Shown here one piece after another: positions 39,133-48,155 of a DNA stretch of 64,000 bases (within the stretch, counting starts at the first letter, position 1; each line of letters starts with the position of its first letter). Made by a program: the position numbers and the translations under genes. Under the pieces are notes generated by a model. The model made no database searches. It had not been told where the DNA came from and saw nothing but the letters and a program-made list of their open reading frames with translations. Source of the stretch: Cupriavidus basilensis OR16 (lineage in GTDB: Bacteria; Pseudomonadota; Gammaproteobacteria; Burkholderiales; Burkholderiaceae); the NCBI RefSeq assembly GCF_000243095.1, contig NZ_AHJE01000013.1:62001-126000 (forward strand), given 5' to 3'.

Positions 39133-39624
39133 TCAGACCTTCAGGATGCGCTCGCCGCGGCCAATGCCCGAGCCGCCGGTACGGACGGTCTCGAGGATGG
39201 CAGCGCGGTCGATGGCGTCCAGGAAGGCATCCAGCTTGCCGCCGTTGCCGGTCAGCTCGATGGTGTAGGTCTTCTCGGTGACATCGATGATGCGGCCGCG
39301 GAAGATGTCGGCGGTGCGCTTCATTTCCTCGCGCTCCTTGCCGACCGCGCGCACCTTCACGAGCATCAGCTCGCGCTCGATGTGCGCGCCTTCCGTCAGG
39401 TCGACCACCTTGACCACTTCCACCAGGCGGTTCAGGTGCTTGGTGATCTGCTCGATGATGTCGTCCGAACCGCTGGTGACGATCGTCATGCGCGACAGCG
39501 AGGCGTCTTCGGTGGGGGCCACCGTCAGCGTCTCGATGTTGTAGCCGCGCGCCGAGAACAGGCCCACCACGCGCGACAGCGCGCCCGGTTCATTTTCCAG
39601 CAGGACCGAAATGATATGTCGCAT
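39133..39624 (-). CDS. ilvH: Acetolactate synthase small (regulatory) subunit
   Basis: Valine-binding regulator of acetolactate synthase, 163 residues. ATG at 39622-39624 overlaps the ilvI stop (TAATG), so translation is coupled. ACT domain MRHIISVLLENEPGALSRVVGLFSARGYNIETLTVAPTED; C-terminal part with DLTEGAHIERELMLVKV and RTGGSGIGRGERIL. Confidence 0.96.
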   Translation of the reverse strand: MRHIISVLLENEPGALSRVVGLFSARGYNIETLTVAPTEDASLSRMTIVTSGSDDIIEQITKHLNRLVEVVKVVDLTEGAHIERELMLVKVRAVGKEREEMKRTADIFRGRIIDVTEKTYTIELTGNGGKLDAFLDAIDRAAILETVRTGGSGIGRGERILKV

Positions 39625-41384
39625 TACAGGTCCTCCGCGCCGAGCAGCATCTCGGAGATGCCCTTGCCGGCCTGGACCATCGGCCACACGTTTTCAGTCG
39701 GGTCGGTCTGGAAATCGAGGAACACGGTACGGTCTTTCAGGCGGAAGGCTTCGCGCAGGGCGGGCTCGACATCGGCCGTCTTTTCGATGCGCATGCCGAC
39801 ATGGCCATAGGCCTCGGCCAGCTTGACGAAGTCGGGCAGCGCGTCCATGTAGGAGTGCGAGTAGCGGTTGTCGTACTCGATCTCCTGCCACTGGCGCACC
39901 ATGCCGAGATAGCGGTTGTTGAGCGCGCAGATCTTCACCGGGGTGTCGTACTGCAGGCAGGTCGACAGTTCCTGGATGTTCATCTGGATCGAACCCTCGC
40001 CAGTGATGGTCACCACTTCCTTCTCGGGGAAGGCTTTCTTGATGCCCATCGCATACGGCAGGCCCACGCCCATCGTGCCCAGGCCACCGGAATTGATCCA
40101 GCGGCGCGGCTCGTTGAACTTGTAGAACTGCGCGGCCCACATCTGGTGCTGGCCCACGTCCGAGCAGACAAAGGCGTCGCCGTGCGTCAGTTCCCAGATC
40201 TTTTCCACCACGTACTGCGGCTTGATGATCTCGGAGGTGCGGTCGTACTTCAGGCAGTCCACCGAACGCCATTGCTCGATCTGTTCCCACCACTTGGCCA
40301 GGGCCTCGCGCTTGGGCTTGACGTCGCTGGCCTGCAGCTGGGAGATCAGCTCCTGCAGCACATCCTTGACGTGGCCCACGATGGGAATATCGACCTTGAC
40401 CCGCTTCGAGATGGACGACGGATCGATGTCGATATGGATGATCTTGCGCGGCTGCGAGGTGAAGTGCGCCGGGTTGCCGATCACGCGATCGTCGAAACGC
40501 GCCCCGATGGCGATCAGCACGTCGCAGTTCTGCATGGCCATGTTGGCTTCATACGTGCCGTGCATGCCGAGCATGCCGACGAACTGCTTGCTGGTACCGG
40601 GGAACGAGCCGAGGCCCATCAGCGTGTTGGTGACCGGATGGCCGGTCAGTGCGGCCAGCTGGCGCAGTTCTTCGCTGGCGTTGGCCAGGACCACACCGCC
40701 ACCTGCGTAGATGAACGGCCGTTCGGCGCCCTGCAACAGCGCGAGCGCCTTGCGGATCTGGCCCGAATGGCCCTTGTTCACCGGGTTGTACGAGCGCATG
40801 TCGACCGACTTGGGATACTCGTACTTGCAGGAATTGCGCGAGACGTCCTTGGGAATATCGACGACAACCGGGCCGGGACGGCCGGTGGCGGCGATATAGA
40901 ACGCCTTCTTGATGGTCGCGGCGAGATCGCGCACGTCCTTGACCAGGAAGTTGTGCTTGACGATGGGGCGGGTGATGCCGACCGTGTCGCATTCCTGGAA
41001 GGCATCCTGGCCGATAGCGTGCGTCGGCACGTTACCGGTGATGATCACCATCGGAATCGAGTCCAGGTAGGCCGTGGCAATGCCCGTCACCGCATTGGTG
41101 ACGCCGGGACCGGAGGTCACCAGGGCGCAGCCCACCTTGCCGGTCGCACGTGCGTAGCCGTCTGCGGCATGAACCGCGGCTTGCTCGTGGCGCACCAGGA
41201 TGTGCTCGATCTTCTTTTGCTTGTAAAACTCGTCGTAGATATACAGCACTGCGCCGCCGGGATAGCCCCAGACGTAATCGACGCCTTCTTCGGCAAGTGC
41301 GTGAACGAGAATTTCCGCCCCGATCATTTCGGGTGCGGCAGATGAATTGCTGTCTGCGTGGAATTCCGCGCTGGGCATGTTCAT
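39624..41384 (-). CDS. ilvI: Acetolactate synthase large (catalytic) subunit
   Basis: ThDP enzyme condensing pyruvate units, 586 residues from ATG at 41382-41384 with AAAGGA five bases upstream (a TTG five codons earlier has none). Catalytic Glu in VRHEQAAVHAADGYARATGKVG, FAD/quinone-like region AFQECDTVGITRPIVKHNFLV, ThDP motif ITGEGSIQMNIQELSTCLQY. GEG replaces the more familiar GDG, which I believe is usual in this lineage. Ends at the ilvH start. Confidence 0.96.
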   Translation of the reverse strand: MNMPSAEFHADSNSSAAPEMIGAEILVHALAEEGVDYVWGYPGGAVLYIYDEFYKQKKIEHILVRHEQAAVHAADGYARATGKVGCALVTSGPGVTNAVTGIATAYLDSIPMVIITGNVPTHAIGQDAFQECDTVGITRPIVKHNFLVKDVRDLAATIKKAFYIAATGRPGPVVVDIPKDVSRNSCKYEYPKSVDMRSYNPVNKGHSGQIRKALALLQGAERPFIYAGGGVVLANASEELRQLAALTGHPVTNTLMGLGSFPGTSKQFVGMLGMHGTYEANMAMQNCDVLIAIGARFDDRVIGNPAHFTSQPRKIIHIDIDPSSISKRVKVDIPIVGHVKDVLQELISQLQASDVKPKREALAKWWEQIEQWRSVDCLKYDRTSEIIKPQYVVEKIWELTHGDAFVCSDVGQHQMWAAQFYKFNEPRRWINSGGLGTMGVGLPYAMGIKKAFPEKEVVTITGEGSIQMNIQELSTCLQYDTPVKICALNNRYLGMVRQWQEIEYDNRYSHSYMDALPDFVKLAEAYGHVGMRIEKTADVEPALREAFRLKDRTVFLDFQTDPTENVWPMVQAGKGISEMLLGAEDL

Positions 41385-41754
41385 TTTAGTCCTTTGCAAT
41401 TTTCGGCAAAAAATTGTTCGGATGCTCTCTGCCGGGCTTGTGGCACGGGTTCAAGCGGTGCGCGTCTGCATGATAGACCGCCTCATAAGCGGCCGAATGA
41501 GACAACCACTGATGTCGTGTGAACCCGCGATGATACTGGATTGAATCGGGCTGGTCTACGGGCTTTTTTTATCCGGGGGGGGGCATCGCGCCATCCGGCG
41601 AATGCCTGGGCCACGCCTTGAGCCTGAATGACCACAAGAGAGAACAGGGGGGCAACCGGGGGGTTATTTGCTAGCATCCCACCATTTTGGACGTGCAAGA
41701 AGCCCTACCCTGCACTTCCGCCGGCCACGGCCTCACCGTCTGTACCCCGCCTGC
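41385..41754. other. Divergent intergenic region ilvI / sigma factor
   Basis: 370 bases. On the minus strand a plausible promoter TAGACC-17-TATCAT (41530-41558) would drive ilvI with a leader of about 140 bases. It also contains a run of seven T then nine G (41564-41583). I looked for a branched-chain leader peptide and found none: the only short ORF (about 11 codons, MRRSIMQTRTA) lacks Val/Leu clusters. Confidence 0.45.
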
Positions 41755-42321
41755 ATGGCAACCGATCAGGAACTATCCGACTTTCTCGCCAGCGTCGAGC
41801 GGCGTGCCTTCAAGCAGGCCGTGTTTGCGGTGCGCGACGACGAAGCCGCCCTGGACATCGTCCAGGACGCGATGATCAAGCTCGCCGAAAAATATGGCGA
41901 CAAGAGCGCCGCCGAACTCGCGCCGCTTTTCCAGCGCATACTGCAAAACACCATTCACGACTGGTTCCGCCGCCAGAAAGTACGCAATACCTGGGTCACC
42001 CTGTTTTCCAACCTGCGCGACGACCGCGAAGGTGAGGATAATGACCTGCTCGACACCTTCGAGGCCGAAATTGGCTCCGAATCCGCCGAGAGCAGCGCCG
42101 ACAAGGTGGAACGCGCCCAGACCATGCACATCATCGAGCAGGAGATCCAGCGCTTGCCGACACGTCAACGCGAAGCCTTCCTGATGCGTTACTGGGAGGA
42201 TATGGACGTCGCGGAAACGGCTGCTGTCATGGGATGCTCCGAAGGCAGCGTCAAGACGCACTGTTCCCGTGCCACGCACACACTGGCGCAGGCATTGCGA
42301 GCGCGGGGGGTCCGACTATGA
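41755..42321 (+). CDS. RNA polymerase sigma factor, ECF-like
   Basis: 188 residues from ATG at 41755. Region 2 begins FKQAVFAVRDDEAALDIVQDAMIKL (core-binding helix) and continues to FQRILQNTIHDWFRRQK (-10 recognition); an acidic linker (LRDDREGEDNDLLDTFEAEIGSES) leads to region 4, LPTRQREAFLMRYWEDMDVAETAAVMGCSEGSVKTHCSRA, the helix-turn-helix for -35. No anti-sigma with classic zinc motif follows; the next gene is a small membrane-anchored DUF3619 protein that overlaps by ATGA and may play that part. Targets unknown. Confidence 0.88.
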   Translation: MATDQELSDFLASVERRAFKQAVFAVRDDEAALDIVQDAMIKLAEKYGDKSAAELAPLFQRILQNTIHDWFRRQKVRNTWVTLFSNLRDDREGEDNDLLDTFEAEIGSESAESSADKVERAQTMHIIEQEIQRLPTRQREAFLMRYWEDMDVAETAAVMGCSEGSVKTHCSRATHTLAQALRARGVRL

Positions 42322-42752
42322 GCACCAGAAACGAAAAAGAAATCAACGAACGCCGCTTGGCACACGAGATCCGCACGGCACTAGATGCCTCTGCGAGCGC
42401 GTTGCCAGGCAATGTGACCGATCGGCTTGCCGCCGCGCGGCGGATTGCGCTGTCCCGCAAGAAGGCGCACGCCGCCGTGGCCGTGCCGCAACTGGCTTCG
42501 GCCGGGATGCCCACGCTCTCCTTTGACGAGGACGATTCGGCACTCCACCGCGCAGGTTCCTGGCTGCGCCGCCTTGGACTGGTATGGACGCTGGTGGCGC
42601 TGGCCGCCGGGCTGGCGGGTATCTACCACTGGCAGCAGCAAAAGCGCGTCGATGAGCTGGCGGACGTGGACGCGGCGATGCTGCTCGACGACCTGCCTCC
42701 CACGGCCTATGCGGATCAGGGCTTCCACGTGTTCCTGAAGCGCGGTCAGTAA
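42318..42752 (+). CDS. DUF3619 family membrane protein
   Basis: 144 residues. Cytosolic N-terminal half with LAHEIRTALDASASALPGNVTDRLAAARRIALSRKK, one membrane helix (LGLVWTLVALAAGLAGIYHW, about residues 93-112), short C-terminal tail with acidic DAAMLLDDLPPTAYADQGF. ATGA overlap with the sigma gene implies coupled synthesis; single-helix proteins in this place often act on their sigma factor, but no experiment is known to me. Confidence 0.85.
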   Translation: MSTRNEKEINERRLAHEIRTALDASASALPGNVTDRLAAARRIALSRKKAHAAVAVPQLASAGMPTLSFDEDDSALHRAGSWLRRLGLVWTLVALAAGLAGIYHWQQQKRVDELADVDAAMLLDDLPPTAYADQGFHVFLKRGQ

Positions 42753-42754
42753 GC

Positions 42755-43528
42755 ATGCCTAGCGCTGACTTCAACCCCGACGCACCGCGCCGTCGGCTGG
42801 CAGCCTTGCTGCTGGCCGGCCTGGCCGCCGCCACGACGATCTGGTCGCTGGTTCCCGCCACTTGCCAGGCGCAGGGCGGCCACGCTGGCAGCGCACCCGC
42901 TGCCAGCGTGGCCAACGCGCACCCGACCTGGAACGAGCTCAACGCCGTCCAGCAGCGCGTGCTCGCGCCGCTGGCCGGCGAGTGGAACAGTTTCCCCGAA
43001 CTGAACCGGCGCAAATGGCTGCAGATTGCCCAGCGATACGAGAAGTTCTCGCCCGCGGAACAGGCACGCCTGCAGACCCGCATGACCGAATGGGTCAAGA
43101 TGACGCCTCAGCAGCGCCGCCTGGCTCGCGAAAACTACCAGATCACGCGTTCGCTGCCGGCGCAGAAGAAGACCGAGGCCTGGAACAAGTACCAGCAATT
43201 GCCGGAAGAGCAAAAGAAGAACCTGGCGGCCGCCGAGAAAGTGCCGCGCCGCCCGGGCGCGGTCAGTGCTTTGCCCTCCGGCAAGCGCCTGCCCGCCGAG
43301 ACCACCCGGCAACTGCACCTGGAAAAGAAGGCGCCCGCCGGCGCCATATCGGCCACCGCGCGTTCGCGCGCGCCCGAAGCCGGCGCGCCGGCGGCGGAGT
43401 CCCATGCCGCCATGAGCAGCGCCGGGGCACCGGTGCCGACATTGGACACGCCACGCGAAGCCGCCACCGAGGCCACGGCCAGCAGCACCAGCGCTACCGC
43501 CAGCCCCGACGAGCCGGTGCGCCGCTGA
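42755..43528 (+). CDS. DUF3106 family exported protein
   Basis: 257 residues. Signal-like helix LAALLLAGLAAATTIWSL with cleavage around CQAQ. Core: PTWNELNAVQQRVLAPLAGEWNSFPELNRRKWLQIAQRYEKFSPAEQARLQTRMTEWVKMTPQQR, a helical repeat rich in W and basic residues that defines DUF3106, then an Ala/Ser/Thr/Pro-rich disordered tail. Two bases after DUF3619. The sigma-DUF3619-DUF3106-RDD set is conserved in the family; function unknown. Confidence 0.86.
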   Translation: MPSADFNPDAPRRRLAALLLAGLAAATTIWSLVPATCQAQGGHAGSAPAASVANAHPTWNELNAVQQRVLAPLAGEWNSFPELNRRKWLQIAQRYEKFSPAEQARLQTRMTEWVKMTPQQRRLARENYQITRSLPAQKKTEAWNKYQQLPEEQKKNLAAAEKVPRRPGAVSALPSGKRLPAETTRQLHLEKKAPAGAISATARSRAPEAGAPAAESHAAMSSAGAPVPTLDTPREAATEATASSTSATASPDEPVRR

Positions 43529-43728
43529 ACGGCTGCACGCTTGTCCGCCGGGCTAGTCCCGGCCGGCTCGCCCCCACCCACGCGCGCTACCCGGCCTACC
43601 CGGGCTTTGGCATAATGCCGCTTGCGCCGGCCTGGCCGCGCTCGCTTGCTGCCTCGCGGTCCGGCTCTCGCTGCCCGGCCTTGCCCTCCTCCGGCCTGAC
43701 GGCCCTATCGCCCTATCGCCTTGTCGCC

Positions 43729-44295
43729 ATGCCCGCAGCTACCACGCCCAAACCCAACGCCAAGCCAGCCGCATCCGCCACGCCGGCTAGTCCCGCGCAT
43801 CCGGCCGAGGCACCGACGATCCGCCGCCGCATCGCCTGCATGCTGTACGAAGGCGTATTGCTGTTCGGCGTGCTGAGCGCCTCGACGGGGGCCTACCTGC
43901 TGGCGCGCCCGGCGCTGCGGCAGCTAGGGCTGGACGGTCCGTTCACGATGCAGTGCTGGAGCTTCCTGGTGCTGGGCTGCTACTTCGTCTGGTTCTGGCA
44001 GCGCAACGGGCAGACGCTTGCCATGCAGACCTGGCGCATGCGCGTGGAGACGGCCGCGGGCGTGCCCCCGCGCTGGCCGCAGGCCACGCTGCGCTTCCTG
44101 CTCGCCTGGCTGTGGCTGCCGCCATCGGCCGCGCTCGGGCATCAGCTTGGCCTGGTCAAGGGCCCGTTCGTCGGCGTGCTTTGCGCCGGACTGCTGATCT
44201 GGGTCCTGCTGGCGCTGATCGACCCCAGGCGCCAGTTCCTGCACGACCGCCTGGCCCGCACCCGCCTGACCGACCTGCGCCCACCCAAGCCATGA
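43729..44295 (+). CDS. RDD family membrane protein
   Basis: 188 residues. The RDD signature lies in IRRRIACMLYEGVLLFG (R and E in place of the first D) with DPRRQFLHDRLARTRL at the C-terminus. Three to four hydrophobic helices. In some members RDD proteins act as sodium/proton exchangers; nothing here proves that. ATGA overlap with the next gene. The 200 bases before it hold a GGCATAATGCC palindrome (43610-43620) that may include a -10 box. Confidence 0.85.
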   Translation: MPAATTPKPNAKPAASATPASPAHPAEAPTIRRRIACMLYEGVLLFGVLSASTGAYLLARPALRQLGLDGPFTMQCWSFLVLGCYFVWFWQRNGQTLAMQTWRMRVETAAGVPPRWPQATLRFLLAWLWLPPSAALGHQLGLVKGPFVGVLCAGLLIWVLLALIDPRRQFLHDRLARTRLTDLRPPKP

Positions 44296-45277
44296 GCCTG
44301 TCGGCCGCCGCCTTGCGCCGCATCGCGGTGGCATTGCAGGCCGCCGTGGCGCTAGGCTGCGCCGCTGAGTTGAACGCCTGGCATGGGTGGTCCCTCGCCG
44401 CTGGCCTGCTGGCCGGCGTTGGCGTGGTGCTGGCGGTACTGGGGCTGTCCGTCGCAGGCGCCTTTGCCTTCACCCTGCGCGGCCTCGGCGAGCCCGCAGC
44501 GACGCGCCCGCCGGTCCCTCCCGCCCTGCAGGCCATGCGGCCAGCCCGCTTGACGCCTTGGCAGGTGCTGGCCTGCTACCTGCGTGAATACGCGGCCGTG
44601 TTCCGGATGTTCAACTGGCTGCAGCCCTTTTGCTCGCACCGCCGCCTGCGCCCGGCCAAAGCCCCGGGCTCGCGCCCGCCGCTGCTGCTGGTGCACGGCT
44701 ACGGCTGCAACCACGCCGTCTGGCTCGACATGCAGCCAGCGCTGGCTGCGGCCGGCTACCACTGCGAGGCAATCGACCTGGACCCGGTCTTCGGCGACAT
44801 CGACCTGTACGCCCTCGAAGTACGCGCCGCCATCGCGCGCATCGCCGCCACCACCGGCCAGCCGCCGCTGCTGCTCTGCCACAGCATGGGCGGCCTGGCC
44901 GCGCGCGCCGCGCTGGCGGGCCGTGGCAAGCCCCGCCCTGCCGTGGCATCGTCACGCTGGGCACCCCGCACCACGGCTGCGTGCTGGCCCGCTACGGCCG
45001 GGGCTTCAACTCCCGCCAGATGCGCTGCGGCAGCGCCTGGCTGCGGGCGCTCTGCGCGCGCGAAGCCCGGCAAGCGCCGCGCCAGCGCGCGGCCCTGGTG
45101 TCGATCTTCAGCTGGCACGACTCGATTGCCGGCCCGGCCGGCACCTCCTGGCTGGAAGGCGCGCACCACGTGGCCCTTGGCGGCATCGGCCATGTCAGCC
45201 TGCTGCGCCATCCGCTGGCCACGCAGGCCGTGTTGCGGGCGCTTGCGCAGTTGTCGGCGGTGGCGCCCGCGTCTTGA
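44292..45277 (+). CDS. Membrane-anchored alpha/beta hydrolase (lipase-like), frameshifted near 44941
   Basis: Two N-terminal hydrophobic segments (AVALQAAVALGCAAELNAWHG; LAAGLLAGVGVVLAVLGLSVAGAFAF), then LLLVHGYGCNHAVWLDMQP (oxyanion HG), nucleophile elbow LLCHSMGGLAARAAL. Just after GRGKPRP the frame slips: one C is missing at about 44941 and the true continuation is RGIVTLGTPHHGCVLARYG, with the acid in IFSWHDSIAGPAGTSWL and His in GIGHVSLLRHP. Such lipases remove acyl chains; it precedes a lipid-remodelling cassette but is 113 bases and a PHO box away from it. Confidence 0.83.
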
Positions 45278-45307
45278 GGGCACCACCCCCTCATGGCACG
45301 GATGCAA

Positions 45308-45347
45308 CGGTCATATGACATTCATGTTTCCTTAACGGCTCCGTCAT
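45308..45347 (+). promoter_or_regulatory. PHO box (four PhoB half-sites)
   Basis: Half-sites CGGTCAT (45308), CATTCAT (45319), CCTTAAC (45330) and CCGTCAT (45341), each exactly 11 bases apart, compare with the PhoB half-site CTGTCAT. First and last match at six of seven positions, the second at five, the third is weak. Phase and position, 45-80 bases before the plcP-like gene, support PhoB control. Confidence 0.7.
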
Positions 45348-45390
45348 ACGCCGCTGGCCCAATGCAGCCATCGTCGCTACCGGGGCCGCC

Positions 45391-46373
45391 ATGGTTCAAG
45401 CTCTTCGTTCTGCCTGCGGACGTCTGGTCAAGGCCACACAACTGCTGCGCAGCCGCACCGCCGAGTCGCAATCCCCGCCGCGGCCCATGTCATTGCCCGC
45501 CGCGCTGGCCGCCTTCATGCCACCGGCCAGCGACTTGCGGCAACAGCCTCCCGTACGCAGCGCGACCTCTCCCGCCAGCGCCCTGCCCCCTGAATCCGTC
45601 ACTACCGCGCCATCTGGCTGTCCGACATTCACCTCGGCACGCCTGGCTGCCAGGCCGATTACCTGCTCGATTTCCTCAAGCACAATGAATCGGACCAGCT
45701 CTACCTGGTCGGCGACATCATCGATGGCTGGCAGCTGCGCCGCGGCTGGTACTGGCCGCAGAGCCACAACGACGTGGTGCAGAAGCTGCTGCGCAAGGCG
45801 CGCAAGGGCACCGAGGTGATCTACGTGCCGGGCAACCACGATGAGGTTGCGCGCCAGTTCGACGGCCTTGCCTTTGGCGATATCACGGTGCGCGAAGACG
45901 CCATCCACGTCACCGCCGCCGGACGGCGCCTGTGGGTGGTGCACGGCGACCTGTTCGACGGCGTGGTGCAGCATGCGCGCTGGCTGGCCTACCTGGGCGA
46001 CTCGCTCTATACCCTGATCCTGGCCGTCAACCGGCACTTCAACCGGATCCGCGCCCGGCTTGGCTTTCCCTACTGGTCGCTGTCGCAATACCTGAAGCAT
46101 CAGGTCAAGAACGCGGTCAACTACATCAACTCGTTCGAGCAGGCGATGGTGGATGAGGCGCGCCGGCGCGGCTGCGACGGCGTGATCTGCGGCCATATCC
46201 ACAAGGCTGAAATCCGCGAGGTCGACGGCCAGCTCTACTGCAACGATGGCGACTGGGTGGAGAGCCTCTCCGCCCTGGTGGAGACGCAGGACGGCGAATT
46301 GCAGATCGTCTACTGGACCACCCTGCTCGATGCGCCGGCCACGGCCGGGCGCCGCGCCACCGCCACGGCCTGA
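45391..46373 (+). CDS. PlcP-like metallophosphoesterase (phospholipase C type), frameshifted near 45600
   Basis: Calcineurin-like phosphoesterase often annotated as UDP-2,3-diacylglucosamine hydrolase. Metal motifs: WLSDIHLGTPGCQADYLL (DxH), YLVGDIIDGWQLRRGWYWPQ (GDxxD), VIYVPGNHDEVARQF (GNHD), VICGHIHKAEIREV (GHxH). The order and the HNDVVQKLLRKARKGTEV segment are those of PlcP, which releases diacylglycerol from phospholipids during phosphate starvation. One C is missing at 45600/45601 (PESV must pass to HYRAIWLSD). The N-terminal 70 residues are long and unconserved; ATG at 45487 is an alternative start. The PHO box upstream and the agt-like gene downstream support the assignment. Confidence 0.82.
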
Positions 46374-46484
46374 GAAAGCTTGAGCGCTGGAGCGCGGCGA
46401 GCGCCACGCCGCCACCCGTACACCGGTATTGCCGTGGCCTCGCCGAGGCCGGCCACCCACGCGGCCTGGCCGCAAGGAGCACCT

Positions 46485-47639
46485 ATGAAGATCCTGATCG
46501 TCACCGATGCCTGGGAGCCACAGGTCAATGGCGTGGTGCGCACGCTCAAGTCCACCCGCCGCGAGCTGATCGCGATGGGGCACACGGTGGAGCTGATCAC
46601 GCCGCAGGAATTCACCACCATTCCCTGCCCGACCTATCCGGAGATCGCGCTGTCCCTGTTCGCCGGCGCCAAGGTCCGCGAGCGCATCCGCGCCTTCGCG
46701 CCGGACGCGCTGCATATCGCCACCGAAGGCCCGCTGGGGCTGGCAGCGCGCCGCTATGCGATCCGCGAGCAGCTGCCGTTCACCACCGCCTACCACACGC
46801 GCTTTCCGGAGTACGTGCAGGCACGCTTCGGCATTCCGCTCGCCTGGACCTACCGCTTCCTGCGCTGGTTCCACGGCCCCGCGCGCGCCGTGATGGCGCC
46901 GACGCCGGTGGTGCTGCACGACCTGCATGGCTTCGGCATCACCCACGGCGTGCTGTGGACCCGTGGCGTCGACCTCGATGTCTTCACCCCCCAGCAGGCC
47001 AACGTGCTCAACACGGCGCACCCGATCTTTCTCTACGTGGGCCGCGTCGCCGTGGAAAAGAACGTGGAGGCCTTCCTCGCGCTGGACCTGCCGGGCTCCA
47101 AGTGGGTGGTCGGGGACGGGCCGGCGCTGGCGTCGCTGCGCGCGCGCTATCCTGTGGCCAACTACCTGGGCGTGCTGACCCAGCCGGAGCTGGCCAAGGT
47201 GTATGCTTCAGCCGACGTCTTCGTATTCCCCAGCCGCACCGATACATTTGGGCTGGTGCTGCTCGAAGCCCTGGCCAGCGGGCTGCCGGTGGCAGCCTAT
47301 CCGGTGACCGGGCCGATCGATGTGCTCGGCCATAGCGACGCCGGGGTGATGCACGAAGACTTGCGCGAAGCTTGCCTGGAAGCGCTGCGCATCGACCGCG
47401 CCACCGCTCGCGCCCATGCCGAACGGTTCTCGTGGCGCGCCGCCTCCGAGCAGTTCCTGACTCACCTGCAGCCGCTGCCGACGGTACGCGCGACCCCCGA
47501 CGGCACTACCGGCACCGCTGCCCACCCCGCCCCCGAACATGCCGACTCCGCATCGCACACCGTCCGAACCGCACCGCCAGCCGGCGCCGCAGACCGCCAC
47601 CCCGGCCCCGGACTCGCCGAGCAGCGACTACACGATTGA
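46485..47639 (+). CDS. Agt-like glycosyltransferase (GT4), diacylglycerol glycosylation
   Basis: 384 residues from ATG at 46485 (AAGGAG upstream). N-terminal MKILIVTDAWEPQVNGVVRTL and FTTIPCPTYPEIALSLF acceptor region; C-terminal sugar-nucleotide domain FLYVGRVAVEKNVEAFLAL, VVGDGPALASLRARYP, FVFPSRTDTFGLVLLEALASGLPVAAYPVTGP with the retaining-enzyme E-x7-E. Resembles Agt enzymes that glycosylate diacylglycerol when phosphate is scarce. The last 40 residues are disordered and overlap the next gene. Confidence 0.83.
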   Translation: MKILIVTDAWEPQVNGVVRTLKSTRRELIAMGHTVELITPQEFTTIPCPTYPEIALSLFAGAKVRERIRAFAPDALHIATEGPLGLAARRYAIREQLPFTTAYHTRFPEYVQARFGIPLAWTYRFLRWFHGPARAVMAPTPVVLHDLHGFGITHGVLWTRGVDLDVFTPQQANVLNTAHPIFLYVGRVAVEKNVEAFLALDLPGSKWVVGDGPALASLRARYPVANYLGVLTQPELAKVYASADVFVFPSRTDTFGLVLLEALASGLPVAAYPVTGPIDVLGHSDAGVMHEDLREACLEALRIDRATARAHAERFSWRAASEQFLTHLQPLPTVRATPDGTTGTAAHPAPEHADSASHTVRTAPPAGAADRHPGPGLAEQRLHD

Positions 47640-48039
47640 GCAGAACCCCCACAAGGGCAACCGCGGCCTGGCGCGGGCCTGGCATGCCGGCATCAACTCG
47701 GTGTCGGGCCTGCGCTACGCGGTGCTGGAAGAAAGCGCGTTTCGCCAGGAGCTGACGCTGGTGGTGATCCTGACGCCCTGCGCCTTGCTTCTGCCGGTCG
47801 GCATCGTCGAGCGCATCCTGCTGCTGGGCACCCTGCTGCTGGTGCTCATCGTCGAGCTGCTCAACTCCAGCGTGGAAGCCGCCGTCGACCGGATCTCGCT
47901 GGAGCGGCACAGCCTCTCAAAGCGCGCCAAGGACTTCGGCAGCGCCGCCGTCATGCTGGCGCTGGTGCTGTGCGGAGGCACCTGGCTGGCCATTGCGGGG
48001 CCGATCGTGGTGGACTGGCTGCGCGCGCTGGCGGCCTGA
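47539..48039 (+). CDS. dgkA: Diacylglycerol kinase
   Basis: Small integral membrane kinase making phosphatidate, 166 residues. N-terminal 35 residues are an unconserved hydrophilic extension overlapping agt by 101 bases; core starts NPHKGNRGLARAWHAGINSVSGLRYAVLEESAFRQEL, then ERILLLGTLLLVLIVELLNSSVEAAVDRIS (catalytic Glu, ELLNSxxE) and SAAVMLALVLCGGTWLAIAG, three helices as in the family. The ATG at 47539 is the only one ahead of the core. In this setting it could return excess diacylglycerol to phospholipid synthesis. Confidence 0.9.
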   Translation: MPTPHRTPSEPHRQPAPQTATPAPDSPSSDYTIEQNPHKGNRGLARAWHAGINSVSGLRYAVLEESAFRQELTLVVILTPCALLLPVGIVERILLLGTLLLVLIVELLNSSVEAAVDRISLERHSLSKRAKDFGSAAVMLALVLCGGTWLAIAGPIVVDWLRALAA

Positions 48040-48155
48040 CAGGCTCGCGCCGTGCGCACGGCGCGAAGGGCGCTTGCGGCGTTGCAGCGTTGCGGCAAAC
48101 GGCGATTGCTTATAATCGGCTTCAACTTACCGAATTGCCGCTCGCCCGGTCGCCT

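Noticed and set aside
41385..41530. Branched-chain leader peptide for ilvI
   Set aside because: The only short ORF lacks Leu/Val/Ile clusters and no terminator separates it from ilvI.
41564..41583. T7-G9 tract as a functional phase-variation switch
   Set aside because: It lies in a spacer about 170-190 bases from the nearest start codons and outside the predicted promoter boxes; the length may also be unreliable given the indel pattern in this sequence.
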